The notes under the pieces: generated by a model
Seen by the model: only the letters and a program-made list of their open reading frames with translations
What the model was told of the DNA's origin: nothing
Databases searched by the model: none
Shown here: positions 27,694 to 37,262 of the stretch, piece after piece
How the letters are laid out: each line of letters starts with the position of its first letter
How positions within the stretch are numbered: position 1 is the first letter of the stretch
NCBI GenBank assembly: GCA_017550655.1
Contig: JAFZOK010000013.1
Span: 682,001 to 746,000 of the forward strand
DNA from: Bacteroidales bacterium
GTDB taxonomy: Bacteria > Bacteroidota > Bacteroidia > Bacteroidales > UBA932
Length of the DNA: 64,000 nt
Reading direction: 5' to 3'
Made by a program: the position numbers and the translations under genes

Positions 27694-28221
27694 ATGAGAA
27701 CATATAGGCTAATTCAAGGATTCCGGGTGCTTGGCCTGGCTACGCTGTTTGCTTTCTGCCCGGCGCTTATACAGGCTCAGGATGTGGAGGATTTTGGAGA
27801 AGACGTGTATGTGTCGCAACCTTTGTTTAAAGGTCAGCTGTTTCAGTATGCTGTCAAGCAATACATAGAGAAAACTATCCGTTCCAGGACCTCCGCAACA
27901 AAAACCGTCTTTTATGAGGCGGAAATAAAGATCACGCTCAAGGAAACCGGAGCGCTTAAGAAAGTCGAGATAATTAATTCTACAGGATCCGATTATCTGG
28001 ACAGGCAAATCATCGTGAATTGCCGCGATTTTGTCCGCAAAAAGCATATGACGCCGGCCAAAGCGGACGGCAACCCCATAGAATACAGTATGATTGTGCC
28101 TCTGATGATTGAATTCCGCGACCTTAACGAAAACCAGAACTCTCCGAGGTATTACAATTGGGGCACCAGTTACCGTGGCGTTACTCCAAGCACCGTTACG
28201 AGTCCATACTATAGCAGGTAA
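27694..28221 (+). CDS. exported TonB C-terminal-like protein
   Basis: I use the ATG at 27694 (175 residues), which gives the signal peptide MRTYRLIQGFRVLGLATLFA cut near IQAQ. ATG 27682 and TTG 27670 are possible longer starts, but a promoter-like TAACTTGC at 27666-27673 would put the transcript start at about 27678. The middle carries a TonB-C-like pattern (ETGALKKVEIINSTGSDYLD, then a conserved RDFVRKKHMTPAKADGNPI). Without an N-terminal anchor this is likely a periplasmic member rather than an energy transducer. Confidence 0.65.
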   Translation: MRTYRLIQGFRVLGLATLFAFCPALIQAQDVEDFGEDVYVSQPLFKGQLFQYAVKQYIEKTIRSRTSATKTVFYEAEIKITLKETGALKKVEIINSTGSDYLDRQIIVNCRDFVRKKHMTPAKADGNPIEYSMIVPLMIEFRDLNENQNSPRYYNWGTSYRGVTPSTVTSPYYSR

Positions 28222-28238
28222 TCATAGATTATTTTTGT

Positions 28239-28246
28239 TAAATTTG
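28239..28246 (+). promoter_or_regulatory. -7 box of the SPOR lipoprotein promoter
   Basis: TAAATTTG, 18 bases before the ATG at 28264, matching TAnnTTTG. No clear -33 TTTG. Confidence 0.55.
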
Positions 28247-28263
28247 TCCAGTTTATACATTGT

Positions 28264-28791
28264 ATGAATATGGACAGGAAAATTCTTGCCGTTTTGGCAC
28301 TGACAATGGCTTTGGCTTCCGGTTGCGACTGGATAAGGGCAAAGCTGGATATGCCTACATCTGAAGACATTGCAAAAAAGAAGGAGCTGATTGCCCAAAA
28401 AGAGGCCGCAACCAGGGCGGCAGATACCCTGCTGGCGGTTGATTCAACGGGACAAGCCTCTATCGATGAGGCAAATACCACCAATGCGGAAAATCCTGTT
28501 TCAAAACCTGAGGTACAGAAGCCTGAGCCAACCGCTTCCGGCCTGAACATAATTCCGCATTCAAATCTGGACAAGACATATTACATAATCGTGGGTGCTT
28601 TCAAGACGGATGAACTCGTAAAGGCTAGCCTGAAGCAGCACGAGGGGATTCTTGAAACCCCGTTCGTTTTTTCAGGCAACGGGCTTAAATATGTGTCCAT
28701 TGGAGGATATGCCACTCTTGAAGAAGCCAGGGCTGCCCTTTCACAGGCACACCAGAAGGTTCCTGAAGCCTGGGTATGGAAGAAAAAATGA
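28264..28791 (+). CDS. SPOR-domain lipoprotein
   Basis: The 175 residues start with a lipoprotein signal (LALTMALASGC). A charged, low-complexity linker follows to about residue 95, then a SPOR-type domain, YYIIVGAFKTDELVKAS through GLKYVSIGGYATLEEARAAL. SPOR domains bind denuded glycan strands at the division septum, so a peptidoglycan-linked envelope role is likely. It is followed after 25 bases by gcvT. Confidence 0.85.
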   Translation: MNMDRKILAVLALTMALASGCDWIRAKLDMPTSEDIAKKKELIAQKEAATRAADTLLAVDSTGQASIDEANTTNAENPVSKPEVQKPEPTASGLNIIPHSNLDKTYYIIVGAFKTDELVKASLKQHEGILETPFVFSGNGLKYVSIGGYATLEEARAALSQAHQKVPEAWVWKKK

Positions 28792-28816
28792 TAATCAATA
28801 ATCAACGATAAACAAT

Positions 28817-29923
28817 ATGAAGACAACAGCTTATACTCAGAAACACATTGAACTCGGAGCCAAGATGGTTCCGTTTGCAGGATTCAACATGCCTCTGGAA
28901 TATACCGGAATCAGGGCAGAGCACCTGGCCGTAAGGCAGAGCGTGGGCGTATTTGACGTATCCCACATGGGAGAGTTTACCGTAAAGGGCCCTAACGCGC
29001 TGAAGTTCATACAGTATGTTACAAGCAACGACGCTTCCGTGCTGTTCCCCGGAAAGGTCCAGTACTCCTGCCTTCCTAACGGAAAGGGCGGCATTGTGGA
29101 CGACCTTTTGGTTTACTGCATCAATCCGGAAAGCTATATGCTGGTGCCGAATGCGGCCAACATAGACAAGGACTTTGCACACCTTTGCCAGTATGCTCCA
29201 AAGTTCGGCCTTACTCCGGGAGTTGATTTCTGCAACATTTCAGACCAGATCAGCCAGCTGGCGGTCCAGGGTCCTAACGCGATGAAGGTTATGCAGAAAC
29301 TCTGCAAGGAGGATGTCCTGGGAATGGAATACTACACGTTCAAGATTCTGGAAGTTGCCGGAGTAAAGGACGTAATCCTTTCAACCACAGGCTACACCGG
29401 AGCAGGCGGATGCGAGGTTTATATGAAGAACGGGGATGCTCTCAAGATATTTGACGCCATCTTCGAGGCCGGAAAGGAATTCGACATTGTTCCTGCAGGA
29501 CTGGGATGCCGCGACACTCTCCGCCTGGAGATGGGCTTCTGCCTCTACGGAAACGATATTGACGACGACCACTCTCCTCTGGAGGCAAACCTTGGCTGGA
29601 TCACCAAGTTCAACGATGTGAAGGGAGACTTTGTGGACAAGGACTATATGCTCAAGCAGAAGGCTGAGGGCCTGAAGAGAAGGCTTTGCGGTTTTGAGCT
29701 CATCGACAGGGGAGTTCCACGCCACGGATATGAGATTTGCAACGCTGAGGGAAGGGTTATCGGTAACGTGACCAGCGGCAGTTTGACTCCTTGCTGTGCC
29801 CGCGCGATCGGAATGGGTTATGTTGAAGCTCCTTTGTACAAGCTTGACACTGAAATCTATATCAAGGTCCGCGACAAGCTTCTTAAGGCCGTTGTGGTAA
29901 GACCTCCGTTCTATAAGGGATAA
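28817..29923 (+). CDS. gcvT: glycine cleavage system T protein (aminomethyltransferase)
   Basis: Transfers the aminomethyl group of glycine from the H-protein lipoyl arm to tetrahydrofolate. The 368 residues have the expected blocks: [45 protein letters not shown] and a C-terminal barrel ending [14 protein letters not shown]. The conserved folate-site Asp is in the N-terminal block. The P and H genes are not nearby. Followed after 6 bases by the M28-like/TonB-C gene. Confidence 0.97.
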   Translation: MKTTAYTQKHIELGAKMVPFAGFNMPLEYTGIRAEHLAVRQSVGVFDVSHMGEFTVKGPNALKFIQYVTSNDASVLFPGKVQYSCLPNGKGGIVDDLLVYCINPESYMLVPNAANIDKDFAHLCQYAPKFGLTPGVDFCNISDQISQLAVQGPNAMKVMQKLCKEDVLGMEYYTFKILEVAGVKDVILSTTGYTGAGGCEVYMKNGDALKIFDAIFEAGKEFDIVPAGLGCRDTLRLEMGFCLYGNDIDDDHSPLEANLGWITKFNDVKGDFVDKDYMLKQKAEGLKRRLCGFELIDRGVPRHGYEICNAEGRVIGNVTSGSLTPCCARAIGMGYVEAPLYKLDTEIYIKVRDKLLKAVVVRPPFYKG

Positions 29924-29929
29924 TTGGCG

Positions 29930-31288
29930 ATGAACCGTACCGGAAGATTCTTTTTGGGTTTGGCCTGCCTGCTTATGCTTGGCGGCGGTGATTATGCCCT
30001 GGCACAGGACATAGGCGGCAGCCGTCCTTCGTCGCAGAGGAATATTCAGGACTCCCTGAAAAAGGAAGTGGGCTTTCTCTGTTCAGAGTCTCTGAAGGGA
30101 AGGGGAGCCGGCAGCCAGGGAGAGAAAGAGGCCGCAGCCTACATCTACGATTTCATGCAAAGCATAGGCGCGATGATGCTTTCTCCAAGGGACGGGGACG
30201 ATTTCGGCATAGCAAATCCGGTAACCGGAGATACGCTCCACTCCCGTAATATCATAGGAATCATTCCGGGATACGACTCTAAAATGGCCGGGGAGTTCAT
30301 TCTCCTGGGAACCCAGCTGGACGGTCCCGGCTGCGAGAGCGTTACTGTCAACGGAGTACGTCAGGAAAGAATCCTTCCCGGAGCATACTCCAACGCCAGC
30401 GGAACGGCAATCCTGATGCAGGTGGCAAGGATGGTTGCCGAGAACAAGTTCATGTTCCGCCGCCCGGTTATGATTGCCTTCTTCGGAGCAGGCAATTTTT
30501 CCCAGGCCGGAAGCTGGTATTTCCTCAACCGCTCGTTTGCGGACAAGGACAAGATCCGGTTTATGGTGGATGTGAATTCCATAGGAAGAGACAGCGGTCC
30601 CAACACCTTCCAGGCTTTCATAGGCCTGCCGGACAAGGGGATACTCAAAGACATCTTCACGGTGGAAGAGCGCCCGTTCTCGCTTTCCGTAAAGATCGCG
30701 GAGCAGGAACCTCTTCCGGCGGATTACCGCAACTTCCATTCGGAAGATATTCCGTTCACCCTCTTTACAACGGGTGACAGTCCAATCCGGGGAACCATCC
30801 ACGACACTCCGGCTATGCTGGATTACGTGCAGATGGCGCAGGCTGTGGAATTCATTTATTCCTACGCCCTTACGCTTTCCTGCAAAGACAGTTTCCAGAA
30901 GAAGGAAGACGCGGAAACGGAAGATTCATACGACCGCATCTACTCTCAGCTGGAAGTGGACCGCAGGGCATCCTTCTTCAAGGGAGACGAGAGGACCTTC
31001 CTCAAGGACTGGGTATATCACTATGTGAAATATCCTGAAAGCGCAATCGCTTCCCATACGGAGGGAACCGAGGTCGCCGAGTTTGTTGTTGACAAGGACG
31101 GAAAGGTAAAGGATGTAAAGATAACCGCCAGCCTCAGCGATGACATTGACAATGAGGTCCTGAAAGTTATCAAGGCTTCCCCGAAATGGACTCCGGCGCA
31201 GCTGAACGGACGCAAGGTGCCGGTCAAGATTTCCATAGCCATAGAGTTCAAGCTGGCGCAAGGATCTAAGGTCGGGTTTAACAGATAG
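29930..31288 (+). CDS. degenerate M28-type peptidase domain fused to TonB C-terminal domain
   Basis: A 452-residue exported protein; I use ATG 29930 rather than TTG 29924. After a signal peptide (to about DYALAQ), residues 35-310 align by pattern with M28 zinc aminopeptidases, but the metal ligands are changed: Gln129 where His is expected (GTQLDG), Ser154 for Asp (GAYSNASG), Gly188-Asn189 for the Glu-Glu pair (FFGAGNF), Asn216 for Asp (VDVNSIG). Only the late His (IHDTP) remains. The C-terminal about 90 residues are a TonB-C domain (VAEFVVDKDGKVKDVKITAS, SPKWTPAQLNGRKVPVKISI). A non-catalytic binding or scaffold role is the likeliest reading. Confidence 0.8.
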   Translation: MNRTGRFFLGLACLLMLGGGDYALAQDIGGSRPSSQRNIQDSLKKEVGFLCSESLKGRGAGSQGEKEAAAYIYDFMQSIGAMMLSPRDGDDFGIANPVTGDTLHSRNIIGIIPGYDSKMAGEFILLGTQLDGPGCESVTVNGVRQERILPGAYSNASGTAILMQVARMVAENKFMFRRPVMIAFFGAGNFSQAGSWYFLNRSFADKDKIRFMVDVNSIGRDSGPNTFQAFIGLPDKGILKDIFTVEERPFSLSVKIAEQEPLPADYRNFHSEDIPFTLFTTGDSPIRGTIHDTPAMLDYVQMAQAVEFIYSYALTLSCKDSFQKKEDAETEDSYDRIYSQLEVDRRASFFKGDERTFLKDWVYHYVKYPESAIASHTEGTEVAEFVVDKDGKVKDVKITASLSDDIDNEVLKVIKASPKWTPAQLNGRKVPVKISIAIEFKLAQGSKVGFNR

Positions 31289-31309
31289 ATAAAAACAGTT
31301 TAATATACA

Positions 31310-34105
31310 ATGGATTACAAGTTTAACGAAATTGAAGCCAAATGGCAGAAGTATTGGGCTGAGCACAAGACATTCTCCGCAAAGACGGATCCTTCCAAGC
31401 CCAAGTATTATGTTCTGGATATGTTCCCTTACCCTTCAGGTGCAGGATTGCACGTTGGGCATCCTCTAGGCTACATAGCCAGCGACATCTATTCCCGCTA
31501 CAAGAGACTGCGCGGCTTCAATGTCCTTCATCCGATGGGTTACGACGCATTCGGCCTTCCGGCAGAGCAGTATGCAATCCAGACCGGACAGCATCCGCAC
31601 GTAACCACTATGGCAAACATAGACCGTTACCGCAGCCAGCTGGACAGGATTGGTTTCTCGTTTGACTGGGACAGGGAAGTAAAGACTTGCGATCCGCCGT
31701 ATTACAAGTGGACACAGTGGGCCTTCCTGAAAATGTTCGACAGCTGGTACAATACGGAATCCGATTCCGCAGAACCAATTACCGAACTCGTGGCCCGTTT
31801 TGAGGAAGACGGAAACCGGAAAGTAAAGGCTGCCTGCGGGGATGTGCCGTCATTCGATGCAGAGCAGTGGAAAGGCTTCTCGGAGAAAGAGAAGGCCGAC
31901 ATACTGATGCAGTACAGAATTGCCTATCAGGGAGAGACTTCCGTAAACTGGTGCCCGGCTCTGGGAACCGTTCTGGCAAACGACGAGGTAAAGGAAGGGC
32001 TTTCCGTCCGCGGAGGCTATCCTGTGGAGCAGAAGAAGATGAAGCAGTGGCAGCTGAGGGTTTCCGCATACGCCGGAAGGCTGCTGGACGATCTCGAGAG
32101 CCTGGAGTGGAGCGATGCTCTCAAGGAGATGCAGCGCAACTGGATAGGCCGCTCTTACGGAGCCCAGATGGTGTTCAAGGTAATCAATCCGGACCCTGCA
32201 GACGGAAGCAAGGCCGGGAAGGAGTACGATATGGAGATCTTCACCACACGTGCAGATACCGTATTCGGCGTAACCTTCATGGTGGTTGCCCCGGAGAGCG
32301 ACTGGACGGAAAAGCTTACCACTGCAGCCCAGAAAGAGGCTGTGGACGAATACATCAGGCAGGTAAAGAAAAAGACGGAGAGGGAGAGAATCGCCGAGAC
32401 AAAGACCGTAACCGGTGTGTTCTCGGGTTCCTGGGCTGTGAATCCGTTTACCGGCGAGAAGGTTCCGGTTTGGATTGCGGAATATGTTCTGGCCGGTTAC
32501 GGAACCGGCGCCATCATGGCTGTTCCGGCTCACGACAGCAGAGACTACGCCTTTGCCAAGAAGTTCGGACTCAAGATAATCCCTCTGATAGAAGGATGCG
32601 ATGTAAGCAACGAGAGTTTTGACGCCAAGGAAGGCATTATGACAAACAGCGGTTTCCTTTCCGGAATGAGCGTGAAGGAAGCAATTCCGGCTGCAATCGA
32701 AGAAGTGGAGAAGAGGGGAATCGGCCACCGCACAATCAATTACAGGCTCCGCGATGCAATTTTCTCCCGCCAGAGATATTGGGGAGAGCCGTTCCCGATT
32801 TGCTACAAGGACGGAATCGCGACTCCGCTTCCTGAAAGCGCGCTTCCTCTGGAGCTCCCGGAGGTTGAATCCTTCAAGCCGGCAGACAGCGGAGAACCTC
32901 CATTGGCAAGGGCCAAGAACTGGAACTATGAAGGTTATCCTCTGGAAAAGAGCACTATGCCTGGCTTTGCAGGAAGTTCCGCCTACTATCTCAGATACAT
33001 GGATCCGCACAACAACGAGGCTCTTGTAAGCACCGAGGCGGACCAGTACTGGAGAAACGTGGACCTCTATGTTGGCGGAACAGAGCACGCTACCGGGCAC
33101 CTAATCTATTCCCGTTTCTGGAACAAGTTCCTCTACGACCTTGGATATGTTTGCGAGAAGGAGCCGTTCAAGAAGCTCGTAAATCAGGGAATGATTCAGG
33201 GAAGGTCCAACTTCGTATATCGTATAAAGAATACAAACACCTTCGTATCCTGCGGTCTGAAAGACAAATACGACACTACCGAAATCCACGTGGATGTGAA
33301 TATCGTCTACAATGACCGTCTGGACATTGAGGCGTTCAAGAAGTGGAGGCCGGAATTCGAGACGGCGGAATTCATTCTCGAGGACGGGGAATACATCTGC
33401 GGCTGGGCCATCGAGAAGATGAGCAAGAGTATGTTCAACGTGGTTAATCCGGATAGCATATGCGACAACTACGGAGCAGACACACTCCGTCTGTACGAGA
33501 TGTTCCTCGGCCCTGTTGAAATGAGCAAGCCTTGGGATACCAAGGGAATAGACGGAGTCCACCGCTTCCTGAAGAAATTCTGGAGACTGTTCTTCGGCGG
33601 CGGGGAAGGTCTGGGAGATTTCAGCCTCAGCGATGCGGATCCTACTCCTGCCGAGCTCAAGATTCTCCACAAGCTCATCCACAAGGTGGAGACCGATATC
33701 GAGACTTTCTCCTACAACACTTCCGTTTCCGCATTTATGGTGGCTATCAACGAATTGGGAGCTCTCAAGTGCAACAAGAGAAAGGTGCTGGAGCCTATGA
33801 TAGTGCTCCTTTCCCCGTTCGCTCCTCACATCGCGGAGGAACTCTGGCAGTTGTGCGGCCACGGGGAGAGCATTTCGTTTGCATCCTTCCCGATGTACCA
33901 CGAGGAGTACACAAGGGAAGACACATTCGACTATCCGGTTTCCTTCAACGGAAGGACAAGGTTCAAGATCACCCTGTCCAAGACCGTTTCCAGGGAAGAT
34001 GCCGAGAAGGCCGTGCTTGCCGCGCCTGAGACAGCCAAGTATCTGACCGGTCCGGTCAAGAAAGTTATCGTGGTTCCCGGAAGAATCATCAACATAGTGG
34101 TTTAG
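31310..34105 (+). CDS. leuS: leucyl-tRNA synthetase
   Basis: Charges tRNA-Leu. The 931 residues contain the HIGH box as HVGH (48-51), the CP1 editing domain with [18 protein letters not shown] and [10 protein letters not shown], and KMSKS exactly at 703-707. The usual WNxxxD-like and anticodon-binding segments follow. The protein is about 60 residues longer than E. coli LeuS, with an extra stretch around residues 150-200, a common Bacteroidetes feature. It starts 21 bases after the M28-like gene and precedes the yitT pair by 2 bases. Confidence 0.98.
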   Translation: MDYKFNEIEAKWQKYWAEHKTFSAKTDPSKPKYYVLDMFPYPSGAGLHVGHPLGYIASDIYSRYKRLRGFNVLHPMGYDAFGLPAEQYAIQTGQHPHVTTMANIDRYRSQLDRIGFSFDWDREVKTCDPPYYKWTQWAFLKMFDSWYNTESDSAEPITELVARFEEDGNRKVKAACGDVPSFDAEQWKGFSEKEKADILMQYRIAYQGETSVNWCPALGTVLANDEVKEGLSVRGGYPVEQKKMKQWQLRVSAYAGRLLDDLESLEWSDALKEMQRNWIGRSYGAQMVFKVINPDPADGSKAGKEYDMEIFTTRADTVFGVTFMVVAPESDWTEKLTTAAQKEAVDEYIRQVKKKTERERIAETKTVTGVFSGSWAVNPFTGEKVPVWIAEYVLAGYGTGAIMAVPAHDSRDYAFAKKFGLKIIPLIEGCDVSNESFDAKEGIMTNSGFLSGMSVKEAIPAAIEEVEKRGIGHRTINYRLRDAIFSRQRYWGEPFPICYKDGIATPLPESALPLELPEVESFKPADSGEPPLARAKNWNYEGYPLEKSTMPGFAGSSAYYLRYMDPHNNEALVSTEADQYWRNVDLYVGGTEHATGHLIYSRFWNKFLYDLGYVCEKEPFKKLVNQGMIQGRSNFVYRIKNTNTFVSCGLKDKYDTTEIHVDVNIVYNDRLDIEAFKKWRPEFETAEFILEDGEYICGWAIEKMSKSMFNVVNPDSICDNYGADTLRLYEMFLGPVEMSKPWDTKGIDGVHRFLKKFWRLFFGGGEGLGDFSLSDADPTPAELKILHKLIHKVETDIETFSYNTSVSAFMVAINELGALKCNKRKVLEPMIVLLSPFAPHIAEELWQLCGHGESISFASFPMYHEEYTREDTFDYPVSFNGRTRFKITLSKTVSREDAEKAVLAAPETAKYLTGPVKKVIVVPGRIINIVV

Positions 34106-34107
34106 GT

Positions 34108-35076
34108 ATGCCGGACAAAAAGAAGGTTTCCTTAAAGAAACTGATACTGGATTACATACTCATCACGATAGGTGTTTTCGTCTACACCTTTTCGTGGCAG
34201 GCCTTTGTGGTTCCTACGGGAATCTCAGGCGGAGGCCTGGTGGGTCTTTGCACCGTGCTCAACTACGCCACGGGCATTCCGATTCCGGTATTCTTCGGAA
34301 CCATCAACGCCGCGCTCCTGGTTATCGGAACAATAGTCCTCGGAAGGGGCTTCGGTTTCAAGACCATATACAGTATCATCCTTTCCACAATCTTCTTTGC
34401 TATACTTCCGGGAGTGGAATGGATTTACAATATCGGGCTTACCACCATCCCTCCGGACAGCCCTCAGGCTCCGTTGCGCTATCTGGTGAACCCGATTATC
34501 GGAGGCTTTCTCTGCGCTGCCGGAATAGCGCTGATTTTCAAGCGTAACGGAAGCACTGGAGGAACGGACATCGTGGCCCTTATCATAAACAAGTACAGGA
34601 ACATCTCTCCGGGAAAGGTCTTCATGTACAGCGACTTCATCATAGTTGCATCCATAATCCTGCTTCCGGAAAAGCATCTGAGCGACGTGATCCTTGGCTA
34701 CATCTTCACCATTGCCTTCTCCTATATGGTGGACCTGATTCTGACAGGCAGCGAGCAGAGCGTCCAGATAATAATCTTCTCCCAGAAATATCAGGAAGTG
34801 GCGGACAATCTTATGACGGAACAGCACAGGGGAGTTACCGCCCTGGACAGTGTGGGCTGGTATTCAAAGCAGGAAGGCAAGGTGCTGATCGTGGTTGCCC
34901 GCAAGCAGCAGCTCAACGATATTACCCAGGCAGTCAAGGCGGTGGACCCGAAGGCCTTCATCTCCATTTCCACCGTTTCCGCAGTGTACGGGCTTGGCTT
35001 CGCCGAGATTAAGGGAAAGGCCAGAAAATCTTCAGACAGCCGCCTTAAAAGGCTTCTGAAGTGGATAGACAGCTGA
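34108..35076 (+). CDS. YitT family membrane protein (first of a tandem pair)
   Basis: A 322-residue integral membrane protein with about five hydrophobic segments in residues 10-215 (YILITIGVFVYTFSW, the second near GGLVGLCTVLNY) and a soluble C-terminal DUF2179 domain (SVQIIIFSQKYQEVADNL, LDSVGWYSKQEGKVLIVVARK). The GGSTGGTD-like motif GSTGGTDIVALIINKY is a family hallmark. Transported substrate is unknown. It overlaps the alternative GTG start of the next gene, a clear paralogue. Confidence 0.9.
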   Translation: MPDKKKVSLKKLILDYILITIGVFVYTFSWQAFVVPTGISGGGLVGLCTVLNYATGIPIPVFFGTINAALLVIGTIVLGRGFGFKTIYSIILSTIFFAILPGVEWIYNIGLTTIPPDSPQAPLRYLVNPIIGGFLCAAGIALIFKRNGSTGGTDIVALIINKYRNISPGKVFMYSDFIIVASIILLPEKHLSDVILGYIFTIAFSYMVDLILTGSEQSVQIIIFSQKYQEVADNLMTEQHRGVTALDSVGWYSKQEGKVLIVVARKQQLNDITQAVKAVDPKAFISISTVSAVYGLGFAEIKGKARKSSDSRLKRLLKWIDS

Positions 35077-35078
35077 TT

Positions 35079-36008
35079 ATGAACACAAGAAAGATATTAC
35101 TCGGAGTCAAGAGCTATTTCATCATCACGCTCGGCCTGCTGTGCTATGTGCTTGGCTGGGTAATCTTCCTGATTCCAAACAATCTGGTTGGAGGCGGAGT
35201 AACCGGTATCTCCTCCATTGTGCTCTATGCTTTCGGAGTTCCCATCTCCGTCACGTACTTTTCCATAAACATAATCCTGCTGCTTATAGCCCTAAGGGTG
35301 CTGGGCAAGAGTTTCGGTGCCAAGACCGTGTACGCAATTGCTGCCACAACTCTCTTCTTCCAGTTTGTCCCTGCGTTCATTCCACAGGACTTTATCCAGG
35401 AAATTGCAATCTCCAACGGCAGGCTCCTCAGCGCCATCTTCGGCGGCGTGATGAGCGGCTTCGGAATAGGCATCAGCTTCTCCCAGGGCGGAAGTACCGG
35501 AGGAACTGACATTGTGGCGCTTATGGTTGCAAAATACCATAACATAGCCCCTGGCAGAATGATTCTCTACATGGATCTTGTCATTATAGCATCATCCTTG
35601 CTTATTCCTGCAAAGGAAGTTATGGACGCTTCCGGTAACCTTGTCAGGGAGACTTGGGGAATGAGGCTAGCCACAGTCCTTTACGGCTATATGCTGATAG
35701 CATCCTGCTCCCAGATTGTTGATATGATGGTGGCCGGCAGCCGTCAGAGTGTTCAGGTATTCATTTTCTCCAAGAATTACGAGAGGATTGCGGATATTAT
35801 AACCCAGGAAATGGGGCACGGAGTCACGGTCATTACCGGCGAGGGCTGGTACACCAGAACAGAGAACAAGATGCTGATGGTCCTTATCCACAAGACGGAG
35901 GTCAGCAAAATGCACAACCTGATAAAGGAGGTGGACAGAGACGCTTTCATCTCCATGGCTCCGGTTACCGGAGTATGGGGAAGAGGCTTCCAGCAGATAG
36001 GCAAATAG
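35079..36008 (+). CDS. YitT family membrane protein (second of a tandem pair)
   Basis: A 309-residue paralogue of the preceding protein with the same membrane domain, the same GSTGGTDIVALMVAKY hallmark and a C-terminal DUF2179 domain (SVQVFIFSKNYERIADII, EGWYTRTENKMLMVLIHK). I use ATG 35079; the GTG at 35061 lies inside the previous gene. The two may form a heteromeric complex, as their gene order is contiguous with a 2-base gap. Transcription likely ends in the palindrome and hairpin-rich region after 36008. Confidence 0.9.
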   Translation: MNTRKILLGVKSYFIITLGLLCYVLGWVIFLIPNNLVGGGVTGISSIVLYAFGVPISVTYFSINIILLLIALRVLGKSFGAKTVYAIAATTLFFQFVPAFIPQDFIQEIAISNGRLLSAIFGGVMSGFGIGISFSQGGSTGGTDIVALMVAKYHNIAPGRMILYMDLVIIASSLLIPAKEVMDASGNLVRETWGMRLATVLYGYMLIASCSQIVDMMVAGSRQSVQVFIFSKNYERIADIITQEMGHGVTVITGEGWYTRTENKMLMVLIHKTEVSKMHNLIKEVDRDAFISMAPVTGVWGRGFQQIGK

Positions 36009-36017
36009 CACATTTCC

Positions 36018-36060
36018 GTACAATTCCAGGATTGTACTTTTGTACGATTCCAGAATCGAC
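36018..36060. repeat. two consecutive palindromes, candidate operators
   Basis: GTACAAT-TCCAGG-ATTGTAC at 36018-36037 has perfect 7-base arms. After four bases a second copy, GTACGAT-TCCAGA-ATCGAC at 36042-36060, has the same layout with slightly altered arms. Centres are about 23 bases apart, roughly two helical turns. They lie about 95-135 bases upstream of the first AraC-type gene. The same palindrome appears in the island at 49759-49778. Confidence 0.7.
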
Positions 36061-36085
36061 AATAAGTTTGAGTCAATTGTAGTTC

Positions 36086-36102
36086 AGGCCTTTCCGAGGC
36101 CT
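36086..36102. terminator. short hairpin after yitT pair
   Basis: AGGCCT-N5-AGGCCT can form a GC-rich stem; a T-rich run (GTTTATTTTTGTG) begins about 8 bases later. It could stop the yitT transcript or be part of the AraC leader. Confidence 0.35.
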
Positions 36103-36151
36103 AAGGGCTCGTTTATTTTTGTGCTTTCTTTCCGCGCAAAAATGAAGACCT

Positions 36152-36748
36152 ATGAACGCAACAGCTTTTGATTTTTATAGTTTTATTCTTTGGGCGGTCT
36201 TGATTCTGCTCATCGTCCAGACAGTTTTCATACTGTGGCTTTCTATCCGTGCCAGAAAACTCAGAAAGAGACTTAAGAACAAACCCAAGGCAGGGCGGAA
36301 AACCTATCAGCCACACACGGAAGACGCATCCCTTCTCTACGAGAGCAACGAGCTCTATTACATAGCCAACCAGGCAGTGCACGTGATGGAGGTAAAGAAA
36401 CTCTTTCTCAATCCGCAGCTCAGGATAGCGGACTTGAGCAAGGCGGTAGGCACTAACCGCAATTACCTGAGCAAGGCCATCAACGATTGCTTTATGCTGA
36501 ATTTCAGCCAGCTCTGCAACTACTTCAGGGTAAAGGAAGCCTGTGTGCTTTATCTTTCCCAGCCTGGCATTTCCCGCAGGGAGTGGGTGGACCGCTCCGG
36601 ATTCAAATCCTTCTCTTCCTTCTCCAACGCCTTCGGAAACTTCACCAAGCGCTCTCCCGTCAAATGGCAGAGGGAGGTTCGCCAGCGCCTGAAGAACAAG
36701 GAAACCATATCTGTCTATGATTACATAAAGGATTTGACCAAAGTATGA
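36152..36748 (+). CDS. membrane-anchored AraC-type HTH protein
   Basis: The 198 residues begin with one transmembrane helix (about 8-32, FILWAVLILLIVQTVFILWL) and a basic stop-transfer segment, then a linker, then an AraC-type double HTH domain from about residue 85: LRIADLSKAVGTNRNYLSKAI for the first helix-turn-helix and GFKSFSSFSNAFGNFTKRSP for the second. No sensor domain is visible. A DNA-binding domain tethered to the inner membrane resembles one-component membrane regulators. It overlaps the next gene by 4 bases (ATGA) and has the double palindrome upstream, a possible autoregulatory site. Confidence 0.75.
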   Translation: MNATAFDFYSFILWAVLILLIVQTVFILWLSIRARKLRKRLKNKPKAGRKTYQPHTEDASLLYESNELYYIANQAVHVMEVKKLFLNPQLRIADLSKAVGTNRNYLSKAINDCFMLNFSQLCNYFRVKEACVLYLSQPGISRREWVDRSGFKSFSSFSNAFGNFTKRSPVKWQREVRQRLKNKETISVYDYIKDLTKV

Positions 36749-37260
36749 GAAAGTTTCTTAGCAGAATCATATTCGGCCTCTGCGACAGGATGTACAGTCT
36801 TGCCCTTAGGATAGGCAAGGACAAAATCCGGGAAGAAGAGCTTCTGCGATATCCGGAGTGCCTCATAATGAGTTCCAAGGCCCAGGCAATGAAGAACCTG
36901 AGCGACCGCCTGGAGGATTACATAGAGAGGAAGAAACTCTATCTGGACCCTTATATTAGCCTCTCCAGAGTAGCCTCCCTGGTGGGAAGCAACCGAACCT
37001 ATATCTCCAACATCCTTGCTTCCAGGAACGGGTTCAAGAATTACCTGAACGAGCTGAGGTTCAAGCATATTTTCCAACAGATAGCGGCTCTTCCGTCCAA
37101 CCAGGCCGGAATGCTCCGGGAGGGTGGCGAAAGGGAGGACGCTGCAGAATATGCCTTCATCATCCTGAGGAGCGGATTCGCTGACCTGAGGACATTCCGC
37201 AGACAGCTCTCAGTCATTAGCGGAGAGTGGGCCTCGCGGCTGAGGAGTATTCTGTACTGA
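36745..37260 (+). CDS. second AraC-like HTH protein
   Basis: The 171 residues contain an AraC-type HTH, ISLSRVASLVGSNRTYISNIL, with a weaker second motif near IILRSGFADLRTFRRQLSV ending in SGEW where the family has PxxW/F. The N-terminal region (MRKFLSRIIFGLCDRMYSLALRI) is amphipathic and might associate with the membrane but is less convincing than its neighbour. Translationally coupled to the preceding HTH gene, suggesting that they act together. It ends 2 bases before the convergent trkA. Confidence 0.7.
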   Translation: MRKFLSRIIFGLCDRMYSLALRIGKDKIREEELLRYPECLIMSSKAQAMKNLSDRLEDYIERKKLYLDPYISLSRVASLVGSNRTYISNILASRNGFKNYLNELRFKHIFQQIAALPSNQAGMLREGGEREDAAEYAFIILRSGFADLRTFRRQLSVISGEWASRLRSILY

Positions 37261-37262
37261 TT

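Noticed and set aside
31850-33100. 416-residue minus-strand frame inside leuS
   Set aside because: Antisense shadow of a well-conserved synthetase gene; no family-like motifs.
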